Source of the DNA: Blastococcus sp. URHD0036
GTDB taxonomy: Bacteria > Actinomycetota > Actinomycetes > Mycobacteriales > Geodermatophilaceae
NCBI RefSeq assembly: GCF_000701365.1
Contig: NZ_JNIK01000014.1
Coordinates: 310,001-374,000, forward strand
Direction of reading: 5' to 3'
DNA length: 64,000 nt
Every line of letters starts with the position of its first letter. The first letter of the stretch is position 1. The notes beneath the pieces were generated by a model. It ran no database searches. It worked only from the letters and a program-made list of their open reading frames with translations, and was not told the DNA's origin. This document shows positions 1 through 8,982 of this stretch, piece after piece. The translations under genes and the position numbers were made by a program.

Positions 1-1
1 C

Positions 2-136
2 ACCACCCTGGCCGCCCTCGCCCTCGCCGTCCTCGACTGGCGGCGGGACCGGCGCGAGGACGCGCAGGAACGGACCCGGTCCGAGGACGCGCACGGCGAG
101 CACGTGACCCACGGCGCCACCGCCTGGCACGGCTGA
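2..136 (+). CDS. C-terminal fragment of an unidentified membrane protein
   Basis: Only the last 44 codons are in the window. The fragment begins inside a hydrophobic Ala/Leu stretch (LAALALAVLDW), which looks like the end of a transmembrane helix. A short charged tail rich in Arg, Glu, Asp and His follows and ends with TGA. The tail is probably cytoplasmic under the positive-inside rule. Nothing in it identifies a family, and the start lies outside the window. The next gene begins 47 bases downstream on the same strand. Confidence 0.55.
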   Translation, partial: TTLAALALAVLDWRRDRREDAQERTRSEDAHGEHVTHGATAWHG

Positions 137-183
137 ACGGGCCGAGGCCCGCGATCGGGCATCCGTACGGTAGGGATGTCGGT

Positions 184-702
184 ATGCCGCTGTTCTCCTT
201 CGAGGGTCGTTCCCCTCAGGTCCACCCCGACGCCTTCGTGGCGCCCACCGCGACCCTGATCGGCGACGTCGTCGTCGAGGCGGGGGCCTCGATCTGGTAC
301 GGCGCGGTGCTGCGCGCCGACTTCGGCCAGATCATCGTCCGCGAGGGCGCCAACGTGCAGGACGGCTCGGTGCTGCACGGCGGCGAGCCCACGATCATCG
401 GCCCGGGCGCCAGCGTCGCGCACGGCTGCGTCGTGCACGGCGCGCAGGTCGGCGAGGGCTCGCTGATCGGCAACAACTCCACCGTCCAGGACGGCGCCCG
501 CATCGGCCACCACACCCTGATCGGCGCGGGCAGCCTGGTCGCGCCGGGCGCCGAGATCCCCGACGAGGTCGTCGCGATGGGGTCGCCGGCCAAGGTCCGC
601 GGCCCGCTCACCGAGGGCACCCGCCACTGGGTCACCGACAACGGCCGGCACTACCGGGAGCTGGCCGCCCGGCACGCCGCCGGCATCGAGCAGGTCGGCT
701 GA
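184..702 (+). CDS. Gamma-carbonic anhydrase-like hexapeptide-repeat protein
   Basis: This 172-residue protein has the left-handed beta-helix pattern of hexapeptide repeats throughout (IGDVVVEAGASIW, IGNNSTVQDGARIG). Its length is normal for the gamma-class carbonic anhydrase/YrdA/PaaY family. Histidines sit where that family binds its metal: LHGG near residue 62 and AHGCVVHG near 78-84. Family members hydrate CO2 or are inactive relatives, and sequence alone does not separate these. It has no signal peptide, so it should be cytoplasmic. The ATG at 184 gives the standard family N-terminus. It stands alone, followed by a GC-rich hairpin. Confidence 0.85.
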   Translation: MPLFSFEGRSPQVHPDAFVAPTATLIGDVVVEAGASIWYGAVLRADFGQIIVREGANVQDGSVLHGGEPTIIGPGASVAHGCVVHGAQVGEGSLIGNNSTVQDGARIGHHTLIGAGSLVAPGAEIPDEVVAMGSPAKVRGPLTEGTRHWVTDNGRHYRELAARHAAGIEQVG

Positions 703-732
703 CCCCGCCGGGGCGAGCGCCACACCGGTGAC

Positions 733-751
733 GCGGCCCCGCCGGGGCCGC
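733..751. terminator. GC-rich hairpin after the carbonic anhydrase-like gene
   Basis: An 8-bp perfect stem (GCGGCCCC/GGGGCCGC) closes a 3-base loop. It lies between the stop at 702 and the ATG at 757. It has no T-run, as is common in high-GC actinobacteria. It also covers the ribosome-binding region of the next gene, so it could act on that gene's translation instead. Confidence 0.4.
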
Positions 752-756
752 CTGGA

Positions 757-3087
757 ATGGTGCAGTCCGTGGGAAACGGGGAGCCGGGCTCGTTCTGGCC
801 GTCGGGGAGGGTCCGCCGCCCGGCCGACGTCGGCCGGCTGTGCTGGTACGCCGGCGGTCTCCTCGGCCTGGTGCTGCTCTCCGTGCTCGTGCCCGGCGCC
901 ACCGACGCCGTCGTGCCGCCGGGCCTGCGCGGGCTGCCCCGGGGCGTCGTCGCGGTCGTCAACGGCGCCGCCTCCCTGACCGCGATCGCCGCCCTCCTCG
1001 GCCTGGCCGTCGACGCCCTGCGCCACCGCCGCTACGCACTCACCACCGCCGGTCTGGCCGGCCTGCTCGCCGCCGCGGTCGCCGTCGCCGCGGAGCACGC
1101 CGGGCAGCTGGGGTGGATCGCCGTCCTCGGCCCGGCGGACCGGCCGGCGGTCATCCCCATCTCCGTCGGCATCGCGGTGGTGATCGGCAGCGACCGGTCC
1201 CGCAGCGCCCGGCTGACGCTGCTCGCGCTGGGCGCCCTCGCGACCATGACCGGCTGCGCCCTCGCGCTGAGCAGCCTGACCGTGGCCGGGGCGGTCGCGG
1301 CGGTCCTCATCGGTGCCGGGGCCGGCTTCGGCGTCCGCGTCGCGGTGGGGGTCGTGCCGGCGCGGCCGGCCGAGGAGGAGGTGCGCGCCGTGCTGGCCCG
1401 GGCCGGCGTCGAGGTCGACGCGCTCCGGATGCTGCAGGTCGCCGCCGGCCGCGCCCGCTACACCGCCCGGGACGACGCCGGCGAGGTGCTGGTCACCGTG
1501 GTGGACCCCGACCGCCGCGGCGTGACGGTCGCCCGCCGGCTCTGGCGGGTCCTCCGCTTCCGCACGCCGGCGGTGGGCCGGCCCGCGCTCAGCCTCCGTG
1601 GCGTCCTCGAACGGCAGGCGCTGGTCACGGCGCTGGCCGGCGCGGCCGGCGTCCCCGTGCCCCGGGTCCAGGCGCTGCTGGCCGCCGGGCCGGCACTCGT
1701 GCTCGTGGAGCGACCCCTCGGCGGCATGCCGCTGCTCTCCGCCTCCGTCCGCGACGAGGCGCTCGCCGGGGCGTTCGGGGCGCTGCGCCGGCTGCACGAC
1801 GCCGGCATCGCCCACGGGGCGCTCTCCGAGCGGGCGGTCGTCCTGCTGCCGGACGGCGCGGTCGGGCTCGGCGAGCTGCAGTACGCCCAGCCGGCCGCCG
1901 GGGAGCTGCAGCGCGACCTCGACGTCGTCGCGCTGCTGGTCGCGGTGGCCGCGCGGGAGGGGGTGGACCGGGCGGTCGCGGCGCTGCGCTGCGGCTACGC
2001 CCCTGGGCCGGCGGACACCGACCGCATCGTCGGGCTGCTGCAGCCCCTGGCGCTCGTCCGGCCGGTCCGGCGGTCGGTGTCGGGTACCCCGGTCCTGGAG
2101 GACCTGCGCGCCGCGCTGTCGCCGCCGGACCGCGGCCGCGCCGTGCCGGCCCAGCGCCTGGAGCGGGTGCGCCTGCGGACCCTCGTGAGCGTCGCCGGGG
2201 GGACGGTCGCGGCGATCGTGCTCGCCAGCCAGCTGTCCGAGGTGCCGCTCGGGGCGGCGCTCCGGCAGGCGCGGCCCGGGTGGCTGGTCGTGGCGCTGCT
2301 GGGCTCGGCGCTCACCTACGTCGGCGCGGGACTGGCACTGCAGGCGTTCATCCCGACGCGGGTGCCGTTCGTCCGCACGTGCCTGGTGCAGCTGGCGTCG
2401 TCCTTCGTGACGCTGGTGACCCCACCGACCGTCGGGCACGTCGGGCTGAACATCCGCTACCTGCAGCGTGCCGGGATCCCCACGGCGTCCGCGGCGGCGA
2501 CCGTCGGGGTCGGTCAGGTGGTCACCGTCGGCGGCACGCTGCTCCTGCTGGTCGTGGCCGGCTGGCTCAGCGGGGTGTCGCCGTCCCAGCCCTCGCTGCT
2601 GCCCAGCGGCAACGTGCTCGCGGTGCTCCTGGTCGCCGCCGGGATCGTCGCCGTCGCCCTGGCCGTCCCGGGCACCCGGCGGACGCTGCGCGCCCGGGTC
2701 GAGCCGCTGCTGCGCCGCACCATCCCGCAGCTGCTGGCCGCCCTGACCGACCCGCGCCGGCTCGGCACCGCACTGTCGGGGGTGGTGCTGCAGAACGCCG
2801 GCTACGTGATCGCCCTCGACGCGTCGCTGCGGGCCTTCGGGACCTCCCTGGACCTGCCGGCGCTCGTGGTCGTCTACCTCGTCGCCTCCACGGTGGGCTC
2901 CGCGGCGCCGACACCCGGCGGGCTGGGCGCCGTCGAGGCGGCGCTGGTCGCCGGGCTGACCGCCACCGGCGTGCCGCTGGCGGCGGCGCTGACCGCGGTG
3001 CTCGCCTTCCGCGCGGCGACCTTCTGGGTGCCCGCGCCCGTGGGGTGGGTGGCCTTCACCGTCCTGCAGCGCCGCGACCGGATCTAG
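757..3087 (+). CDS. Membrane protein with pseudokinase-like region and UPF0104/LPG-synthase transmembrane domain
   Basis: This 776-residue protein has three parts. Residues about 25-210 contain several hydrophobic helices. Residues about 210-460 resemble a protein or aminoglycoside kinase fold (LVERPLGG, then HGALSERAVVLLPDG). The expected catalytic HxD and DFG motifs are replaced by HG and GLGEL, so this part is probably a pseudokinase. The C-terminal 300 residues carry multiple helices of the lysylphosphatidylglycerol synthase TM/UPF0104 flippase-like family, including TPGGLGAVEAAL. The family moves or modifies lipids in some bacteria, but this substrate is unknown. The ATG at 757 has no strong ribosome site. 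It has no obvious operon partner. Confidence 0.75.
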   Translation: MVQSVGNGEPGSFWPSGRVRRPADVGRLCWYAGGLLGLVLLSVLVPGATDAVVPPGLRGLPRGVVAVVNGAASLTAIAALLGLAVDALRHRRYALTTAGLAGLLAAAVAVAAEHAGQLGWIAVLGPADRPAVIPISVGIAVVIGSDRSRSARLTLLALGALATMTGCALALSSLTVAGAVAAVLIGAGAGFGVRVAVGVVPARPAEEEVRAVLARAGVEVDALRMLQVAAGRARYTARDDAGEVLVTVVDPDRRGVTVARRLWRVLRFRTPAVGRPALSLRGVLERQALVTALAGAAGVPVPRVQALLAAGPALVLVERPLGGMPLLSASVRDEALAGAFGALRRLHDAGIAHGALSERAVVLLPDGAVGLGELQYAQPAAGELQRDLDVVALLVAVAAREGVDRAVAALRCGYAPGPADTDRIVGLLQPLALVRPVRRSVSGTPVLEDLRAALSPPDRGRAVPAQRLERVRLRTLVSVAGGTVAAIVLASQLSEVPLGAALRQARPGWLVVALLGSALTYVGAGLALQAFIPTRVPFVRTCLVQLASSFVTLVTPPTVGHVGLNIRYLQRAGIPTASAAATVGVGQVVTVGGTLLLLVVAGWLSGVSPSQPSLLPSGNVLAVLLVAAGIVAVALAVPGTRRTLRARVEPLLRRTIPQLLAALTDPRRLGTALSGVVLQNAGYVIALDASLRAFGTSLDLPALVVVYLVASTVGSAAPTPGGLGAVEAALVAGLTATGVPLAAALTAVLAFRAATFWVPAPVGWVAFTVLQRRDRI

Positions 3088-3173
3088 GGGCGGCGGGCCA
3101 CGGGCCGGCTGTGGGGGTGGTGTGGGCGCGCTGTGGGTGGGGTGCGGCCGGCCGCGCCGACAGGCTCGACGCC

Positions 3174-3845
3174 ATGACCGAGACCACGAACCGGACTCCG
3201 ACCCCGACCCTGACCGACACCTCCGACATGGTGGTGGTGCACCGCGCCTTCCGCCGCGAGTTCCGTCTCGCCCCGGCGCTGGTGCGCGCCGTGCCCGCCG
3301 GCGACAGCGCCCGCGCCGCCGTCCTCGCCGCGCACGTCCGCCTGCTCCTGGACGGGCTGCACCTGCACCACAGCGGCGAGGACGCGGTGCTCTGGCCGCT
3401 GCTGCTGGACCGCGCCGCGCCCGACGCCGCTCTCGTGCACCGCATGGAGGCCGAGCACGAGCAGGTCGCCGCCGCCATCGACGGCGTCCGCGGCGCCCTG
3501 GACCGCTGGGTCGTCGAGGCCCGCCCCGCCGTCACCGAGGAGGTCGCCGCCGGGATCGAGGCCGTGACCGCGCCGCTGCTCCAGCACCTCGCCGAGGAGG
3601 AGGCCGAGATCCTCCCGCTGGCCGCCCGGCTGCTCAGCGAGGCCGAGTGGGAGGCGGTCGGGGAGCACGGCATGTCCCACATGCGGAAGTCGCAGCTGCC
3701 GATCATGTTCGGGATGGTCCTGGAGGAGTGCGACCCGCAGGAGCGGCAGCGGATGCTCGGCATCCTCCCGGCGCCCATCCGGCTGCTGGCGCGCACGGTG
3801 TTCGCCCGGCGGTACCGCCGCTACGTCAGGGAGATCCGCGGCTGA
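3174..3845 (+). CDS. Hemerythrin-like (HHE domain) protein
   Basis: The protein has 223 residues. The N-terminal 150 form the four-helix HHE pattern with the expected iron ligands: VHRAFRREF, HLHHSGED, HRMEAEHEQ and the HLAEEEAEILP segment. Such proteins bind a di-iron centre and act in oxygen, NO or redox sensing. The role of this one cannot be read from the sequence. The C-terminal part (HGMSHMRKSQLPIMFGMVLEE) is a conserved tail of actinobacterial members. It is soluble, with no signal peptide. Its last 20 bases overlap the convergent regulator gene that ends at 3826. Confidence 0.85.
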   Translation: MTETTNRTPTPTLTDTSDMVVVHRAFRREFRLAPALVRAVPAGDSARAAVLAAHVRLLLDGLHLHHSGEDAVLWPLLLDRAAPDAALVHRMEAEHEQVAAAIDGVRGALDRWVVEARPAVTEEVAAGIEAVTAPLLQHLAEEEAEILPLAARLLSEAEWEAVGEHGMSHMRKSQLPIMFGMVLEECDPQERQRMLGILPAPIRLLARTVFARRYRRYVREIRG

Positions 3846-6111
3846 TCCGGGCAGCGAGGGCCGGCACGTCGGCGGGCCGCAGGGTGCGGCCCCGCCGCCA
3901 CGCCCGCCCGAACGCCTCCTCGCCCAGCGCCGAGCGGACGGCGGGCAGCCACTGCCGGACCGCCTCGGCGTCGGGTGGGTAGGCGGCCGCGACCGACGCC
4001 GCCTCGGCCGTCGCCGACCCGGCCGCGAACAGCTCGGCCGCGACCTCGTGCTCCCCGCGCTGCGCCGCGCAGACGGCCAGCGCGGGCAGCGTGTAGGCCA
4101 GCGCCCAGGTGGTGGCCACCTCGGCGGCCAGCCCGGCGGCCTCGGTGAGCGGGGCCAGGCCACCGGCCTCGTCCCCGGTGGACTGGGCGAGCGTGGCCTG
4201 CATGTTGAGCACCGACGCCAGCGAGAAGGGACCGCCGAGGCGGCGGGCCAGGTCCTCGGCCGTCGCCAGGGCGGCCCGGCAGCCCTCGGCGTCCCCGGCG
4301 CGCAGCAGCCGCTGCCCGTCCGCCATGACCGCGTGCAGCTCCGCCCACAGCGCGCCGGTGCGCCGGCCGAGGTCGGCGGCCTCGGCGAGCATCCCCTCTG
4401 CCGGGTCGAGGTCGCCGAGGAAGACCGCCGCCGAGCCGGCGAGCACCAGGGCCAGGGCCAGGTCGCGGTCGGCGCCGGCCGCCCGAGCGGCGGCCACGGC
4501 CGCGGCGCCGGACGTGGCGGTGCCGGGGATGTCACCGCTGGCGTAGCGCAGCCCCGCCTCGGCGAGCAGCAGCACCGAGCGGTCGGCCGGGTCGAGGTCG
4601 CCGTCGTCGGCGGCGATGATCCGCTCTGCCCAGCCCAGCCCCTCGACGGCGTTCCCGCGCAGTCCCCAGTAGAGCCAGGTGGCGCCGACCAGCCGGGCGG
4701 CCGCACCCGTGCGCCCCCGGTCGAGCAGCCGGCCGAGGGCGGCGCCGAGGTTGCCGTGGTCGCGCTCGATCCGGTCCAGCCAGGACGCCTGGTCGGCGCC
4801 GAAGAGTGCGGTCCCGGCGCCCTCGACCGACGCGGCGACGACGTCGGCGAAGCGGTCGGCGACCTCCTCGGCCTCGCCGACCGAGGCCAGCCGGGCCGCC
4901 GCGTACTGCCGGACCGGCTCCAGCAGCCGGTAGCGGCCGGACGCGGCGTCGGCCACGACCAGCGACTGCTCGACCAGGCCGGACAGCGCGGGGAGGACGT
5001 CGTCCCCGGCCAGCTCCTGGGCGGCCTCGAGGGAGAACCCGCCGGCGAACACCGACAGCCGGCGCAGCAGCGCCTGCTCGTCGGCGGTGAGCAGGGCCGC
5101 ACTCCAGTCCAGGGTGGCCCGGACGGTGCGCTGCCGCTCCGGGAGGTCCCGGGACCCGGGCGACCCGAGGGCGGTGTCCAGCCTCGCCAGCAGCGCCTCC
5201 GGCGCGAGGTACCGGGCGTGCGCCGCGGCCAGCTCCAGGGCCAGCGGCAGACCGTCGAGCCGGTGGCAGATGGCGGCGACGGCGGGAGCGTTCCCCTCGG
5301 TGAGCGTCACCGGCCCGCCGGCCGCGCGGGCCCGGTCCAGGAACACCCGGGCGGCGGGGGAGGCGGCGACCGCCTCGAGCGCCAGGCCGGCCGGCACCGG
5401 CAGCGGCTCCAGCGGCCGCTCCACCTCGGCGCGCACCCGGAGCGGGGCACGGCTGGTGGCCAGCACGACCAGGCCGGGACAGCGGGCCAGCAGCGCGGCC
5501 ACGTCCGGTGCGGCGGCCAGGACGTGCTCGACGTTGTCGAGGACGACGAGCAGCCGCCGCCCGCCCAGCACCGTGGCGAGCGCGTCGAGCGTCGGGCCGC
5601 CCGGCTGCTGCCCGCCGACGGCCCGCGCCACGGTGGGCAGCACGAGGGCGGCGTCGCGCAGGGGCGCGAGTTCCACCAGGACGACGCCGTCCGGGAAGTC
5701 CGGGGCGAGGACGTGGGCGACGTCGAGCGCGAGGCTGGTCTTGCCGACGCCACCCGGCCCGGTGAGCGTCAGCAGCCGGGTGTCGCCTCCCCGCAGCAGA
5801 GCGGCGATCGCCGCCCGCTCGGCGTCCCGGCCGACCAGCTCGACCGGCGGGCGGGGGAGGGCAGGGGGAAGGTTCGGCGCCCCGCCGGGCCGCGCCGCGG
5901 CCGCGAGGGCACCGCGGGTCTCCTCGTCGAGGTCCAGCGCGTCGGCCAGGGCGCGCACCGTGTGCGGATAGGGCCGCCGGCGCTCGCCGCGTTCCAGCGC
6001 GCTCACCGCCTTGGCGGTCAGACCGGCCCGCTCGGCGAGCTCCTCCTGGGTGAGCGCCGCGGTCTCGCGCAGCCGGCGCAGCCGCTCGGCGAAGGGGCCC
6101 GGTGCGCTCAC
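3826..6111 (-). CDS. XRE-type regulator with NB-ARC/AAA ATPase and TPR-like C-terminus
   Basis: The 761-residue protein begins with a helix-turn-helix of XRE type (LTQEELAERAGLTAKAVSALERGERR, residues about 20-50). A P-loop ATPase follows, with Walker A GPGGVGKTSLA near 115-125 and a Walker B-like RRLLVVLDN. An Ala-rich helical C-terminus resembles TPR repeats. This is the AfsR/NB-ARC switch architecture common in actinobacteria; the ligand is unknown. The reading frame is open further upstream, but GTG at 6111 starts just before the HTH and avoids overlapping lutC. It lies 11 bases after lutC on the same strand, so it may be co-transcribed with the lactate genes. Confidence 0.85.
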   Translation of the reverse strand: MSAPGPFAERLRRLRETAALTQEELAERAGLTAKAVSALERGERRRPYPHTVRALADALDLDEETRGALAAAARPGGAPNLPPALPRPPVELVGRDAERAAIAALLRGGDTRLLTLTGPGGVGKTSLALDVAHVLAPDFPDGVVLVELAPLRDAALVLPTVARAVGGQQPGGPTLDALATVLGGRRLLVVLDNVEHVLAAAPDVAALLARCPGLVVLATSRAPLRVRAEVERPLEPLPVPAGLALEAVAASPAARVFLDRARAAGGPVTLTEGNAPAVAAICHRLDGLPLALELAAAHARYLAPEALLARLDTALGSPGSRDLPERQRTVRATLDWSAALLTADEQALLRRLSVFAGGFSLEAAQELAGDDVLPALSGLVEQSLVVADAASGRYRLLEPVRQYAAARLASVGEAEEVADRFADVVAASVEGAGTALFGADQASWLDRIERDHGNLGAALGRLLDRGRTGAAARLVGATWLYWGLRGNAVEGLGWAERIIAADDGDLDPADRSVLLLAEAGLRYASGDIPGTATSGAAAVAAARAAGADRDLALALVLAGSAAVFLGDLDPAEGMLAEAADLGRRTGALWAELHAVMADGQRLLRAGDAEGCRAALATAEDLARRLGGPFSLASVLNMQATLAQSTGDEAGGLAPLTEAAGLAAEVATTWALAYTLPALAVCAAQRGEHEVAAELFAAGSATAEAASVAAAYPPDAEAVRQWLPAVRSALGEEAFGRAWRRGRTLRPADVPALAARISRGSP

Positions 6112-6122
6112 GGGCGCAGAAA

Positions 6123-6731
6123 CTAGTCGCTCGCGAGGACGACGAGGAGGGTCCGCGGGCCGTGCACGCCTTCGACGCGCTGGAGTTCGATGTCGCTGGT
6201 GGCCGAGGGGCCGCTGATCATGGTGAGCGGGCGGAGGGGGTCGAGGCGGGCGAGGCCTTCGGGGACGCTGCCGACGACCTGGTCGGCGGTGACGACGCAG
6301 ACGAGGACGTCGGGCAGCAGCGAGAGGGCGCGGCGGCCGCAGATCGGTGAGGCGTCGAGGACGAGGGTGCCGGTCTCGGCGACGGCGACGGTGACGCCGG
6401 TGAGGGTGGCGGCGAAGGCGGTGAGGTCGACGGCGGGGCGGCCGTCGTCCTCGATGGCGCCGGCGGGGCGCCACTGGGCCGGGACGCCGGGGGCGACGAC
6501 GACGTCGCCGGGGATCCCGTGGAGCGCGGCGGTGACGGTGGGCCCGATGGCGTCGGGCGCGCAGCGGTGGACTGTCGCCTGGTAGTCCTCGAGGCGGTCG
6601 GTGAGGACGTCGAGGAGTTCGGGGAGCGGGCGGTCGTCGGTGGTGCGGTAGTCGCGGGCGACCTCTGTCGGTGGCTGCTGGGTGCCGAGGGCGGTGCGGA
6701 TGCGGGCGAGGACGTCGTCGCGGGCGCTCAT
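6123..6731 (-). CDS. lutC: Lactate utilization protein LutC (LUD domain)
   Basis: This 202-residue LUD-domain protein has the family hallmark VAETGTLVLDASP and a C-terminal ISGPSATSDIELQRVEGVHGP. LutC works with LutA and LutB to oxidise L-lactate to pyruvate. The ATG overlaps the lutB stop (ATGA), so the genes are translationally coupled. Its place in the rhamnose locus fits its job, because rhamnulose-1-phosphate cleavage gives L-lactaldehyde and then L-lactate. It is soluble. Confidence 0.92.
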   Translation of the reverse strand: MSARDDVLARIRTALGTQQPPTEVARDYRTTDDRPLPELLDVLTDRLEDYQATVHRCAPDAIGPTVTAALHGIPGDVVVAPGVPAQWRPAGAIEDDGRPAVDLTAFAATLTGVTVAVAETGTLVLDASPICGRRALSLLPDVLVCVVTADQVVGSVPEGLARLDPLRPLTMISGPSATSDIELQRVEGVHGPRTLLVVLASD

Positions 6732-8188
6732 GACCCGTGCTCCTCGGCCCATTGCTGGGTGAACGTCTTCGCGGGCGGGGTGGGGAGGTCGCGGGTGCGG
6801 GTCCAGGCGCTGGCCGGTGGGGGCAGGGCGGCCGGGAGGGTGGGCCTGCCGCGGGCGAGGAACCGGCCGAGGCCGGCGGCGCGCTGGGCCAGGCGCCACA
6901 GCCTGGGGTGCGACATGACCTTCGACAGGGCCCGGAACGCGGCGGCCTCCGGGGTGGTCCGGGTCTGGGCCTCGACGTGCTCGGCGCGCAGGTGCACGAG
7001 GATCGAGGGGATGTCGATGGCGACCGGGCAGACGTCGTAGCAGGCGCCGCACAGGGAGCTCGCGTAGGGGAGTGAGGCGTTGTCCTCGACCCCGGTCAGC
7101 TGCGGGGAGAGCACGGCGCCGATCGGGCCGGGGTAGACCGAGCCGTAGGCGTGCCCGCCGGTGCGTTCGTAGACGGGGCAGACGTTGAGGCACGCCGAGC
7201 AGCGGATGCAGTGCAGGGCCTCGCGGCCGACCTCGTCGGCCAGGACCGCGGTCCGGCCGTTGTCGAGCAGGACGAGGTGGAAGTCCTGCGGTCCGTCGCC
7301 GGGGGTGATGCCCGCCCACAGCGAGGTGTAGGGGTTCATCCGCTCGCCGGTGCTGCTGCGGGGGAGGAGCTGCAGGAACACCTCGAGGTCGCGCCAGGTC
7401 GGCACCAGCTTCTCGATGCCCATCACCGTGATCAGCGTCTGCGGGAGGGTGAGGCACATCCGGCCGTTGCCCTCGGACTCCACCACGGCGAGGGTGCCGG
7501 TCTCGGCGACGGCGAAGTTCGCGCCGGAGACGGCGACCCGGGCGCGGAGGAACCGCTCCCGCAGGTGCTCCCGCGCCGCCATCGCCAGCTTCCGCGGGTC
7601 GTCGGTGAGGTGCGGGTCGACGCCGGGGATGGTGCGCGCGAAGATCTCGCGGATCTCGGCCCGGTTCTTGTGGATCGCCGGCACGAGGATGTGGGAGGGC
7701 TTGTCCTCACCGAGCTGCACGATCAGCTCGGCGAGGTCGGTCTCCAGCGCCTCGATGCCGGCGGCCTCCAGGGCCTCGTTCAGGCCGATCTCCTGGGTGG
7801 CCATCGACTTGACCTTGACCACCTCGGTCGCGCCGGTGGCCTGCACCAGGGCGGTGACGATCTGGTTGGCCTCGGTCGCGTCGCGGGCCCAGTGCACGGT
7901 GCCGCCGCGGGCGGTGACCTGCTCCTCGAGGGCGATGAGGTGCTCGTCGAGGCGGGCCATCGTCGCGGCCTTGATCGCCCGGCCGGCCTCGCGCAGCTCG
8001 GCCCAGTCGGGCACCTCGGCGACCACGCCGGCGCGCTTGCCCCGGATCGTGGTCGTGGCGTGGCCGAGGTTGGCCCGGAGCTGGCCGTCGCGCAGGGCGT
8101 CGCGGGCGGCGTCGGGGAACGACCGGTCCCCACGCAGGTTCCCCACCCCGGCCGGTGCCGTGGGGATGCCGAGGAAGACCGCGGTCAC
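6728..8188 (-). CDS. lutB: Lactate utilization iron-sulfur protein LutB
   Basis: The 486-residue protein has an N-terminal LUD domain (VAETGTLAVVESEGNGRM near residues 225-245). Two ferredoxin-like cysteine clusters follow, CIRCSACLNVCP and CGACYDVCP near residues 325-390, each able to hold a 4Fe-4S centre. This is the standard LutB/YkgF layout and length. It is the electron-transfer core of the LutABC lactate oxidation complex. The start is GTG at 8188, overlapping the lutA stop (GTGA). It is cytoplasmic or membrane-associated through its partners. Confidence 0.94.
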   Translation of the reverse strand: MTAVFLGIPTAPAGVGNLRGDRSFPDAARDALRDGQLRANLGHATTTIRGKRAGVVAEVPDWAELREAGRAIKAATMARLDEHLIALEEQVTARGGTVHWARDATEANQIVTALVQATGATEVVKVKSMATQEIGLNEALEAAGIEALETDLAELIVQLGEDKPSHILVPAIHKNRAEIREIFARTIPGVDPHLTDDPRKLAMAAREHLRERFLRARVAVSGANFAVAETGTLAVVESEGNGRMCLTLPQTLITVMGIEKLVPTWRDLEVFLQLLPRSSTGERMNPYTSLWAGITPGDGPQDFHLVLLDNGRTAVLADEVGREALHCIRCSACLNVCPVYERTGGHAYGSVYPGPIGAVLSPQLTGVEDNASLPYASSLCGACYDVCPVAIDIPSILVHLRAEHVEAQTRTTPEAAAFRALSKVMSHPRLWRLAQRAAGLGRFLARGRPTLPAALPPPASAWTRTRDLPTPPAKTFTQQWAEEHGS

Positions 8189-8982
8189 AGGTCCACCCTC
8201 CCGGGCACTATGGCGGTTCCGCTCGGTGCAGAAGCGCCATTCTGCACGGAGTTCTCCTCGGTCGAGGCGAGGATCTCGGCCAGGTGCACGGTCCGGGTGC
8301 CCGACCGGAGCCGGGAGAGTCCGCCGCCGATGTGCAGCAGGCAGGAGGAGTCACCCGCGGTGCAGACCTCGGCGTGCGTGGCCAGCACGTTCGCCATCTT
8401 GTCGGTCAGCATCGCCGTCGACGTGTCGGCGTTCTTCACCGCGAACGTCCCGCCGAACCCGCAGCAGGACTCCGCACCCGGCAGCTCCACCAGGTCCAGA
8501 CCGCGGACCGCCCGGAGCAGCTGCAGCGGCCGGTCACCGACCCGCAGCAGCCGCAGCGAGTGGCAGGTCGGGTGGTAGGTCACCCGGTGCGGGTAGTAGG
8601 CGCCGACGTCGGTCACGCCGAGCACGTCGACCAGGAACTGCGACAGCTCGTACGTCCGCCCGGCCAGCGCCTCGGCCTCGTCGGCCAGCGCGTGCTCCCC
8701 GGCCCGCCGCGCCACCGCGGCCTGCTGGTGGTGGATCGACGCGACGCAGGAGCCCGACGGCGCCACGATCGCCTCCGCCCCGGCGAACGCGCGCACGTGG
8801 TTGGCCACGATCGGCACCGCCTCGCGCCGGTACCCGGTGTTGACGTGCATCTGCCCGCAGCACGACTGCCCCGCAGGGACGATCACCTCGTGACCGAGCC
8901 GCTGCAGCAGCGTCGCCGTCGCGTGCGCCACCTGCGGGACCATCGTGTCGACCAGGCAGGTGGCGAACAGGGCGACCCTCAC
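8185..8982 (-). CDS. lutA: Lactate utilization protein LutA (CCG-domain subunit)
   Basis: The 265-residue protein contains two cysteine-rich CCG motifs, PAGQSCCGQMHVN and AESCCGFGGTFAVK. These bind the unusual iron-sulfur cofactor of the heterodisulfide-reductase/GlpC family. It is the third LutABC subunit. The start is GTG at 8982, overlapping the stop of the LacI gene. The last 23 codons are odd: they run through the palindromic repeat described at 8226-8247 and a degenerate inverted copy, giving a tail (VQNGASAPSGTAIV) that looks repeat-derived rather than functional. Confidence 0.93.
   Translation of the reverse strand: MRVALFATCLVDTMVPQVAHATATLLQRLGHEVIVPAGQSCCGQMHVNTGYRREAVPIVANHVRAFAGAEAIVAPSGSCVASIHHQQAAVARRAGEHALADEAEALAGRTYELSQFLVDVLGVTDVGAYYPHRVTYHPTCHSLRLLRVGDRPLQLLRAVRGLDLVELPGAESCCGFGGTFAVKNADTSTAMLTDKMANVLATHAEVCTAGDSSCLLHIGGGLSRLRSGTRTVHLAEILASTEENSVQNGASAPSGTAIVPGRVDL
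8210..8219 (-). repeat. Degenerate inverted copy of the GTGCAGAA repeat
   Basis: The ten bases ATGGCGGTTC match exactly the reverse complement of the core in the two copies at 11337-11381. The outer arms are eroded. It lies 6 bases from the intact copy at 8226 in opposite orientation, inside the lutA tail. Confidence 0.45.
8226..8247 (+). repeat. Palindromic repeat, arms GTGCAGAA/TTCTGCAC
   Basis: Perfect 8-bp arms surround a GCGCCA core. It is the same element as the pair at 11337-11381 but sits inside the last codons of lutA. Three clear copies within 3.2 kb of one locus suggest a REP-like dispersed element or a regulatory RNA hairpin. It differs from the LacI operator of this locus. Confidence 0.7.

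Noticed and set aside
3084-5102. A 672-codon minus-strand frame across the hemerythrin and regulator genes
   Set aside because: It crosses two well-supported genes in another frame and is Pro/Arg/Ser-rich without domains.
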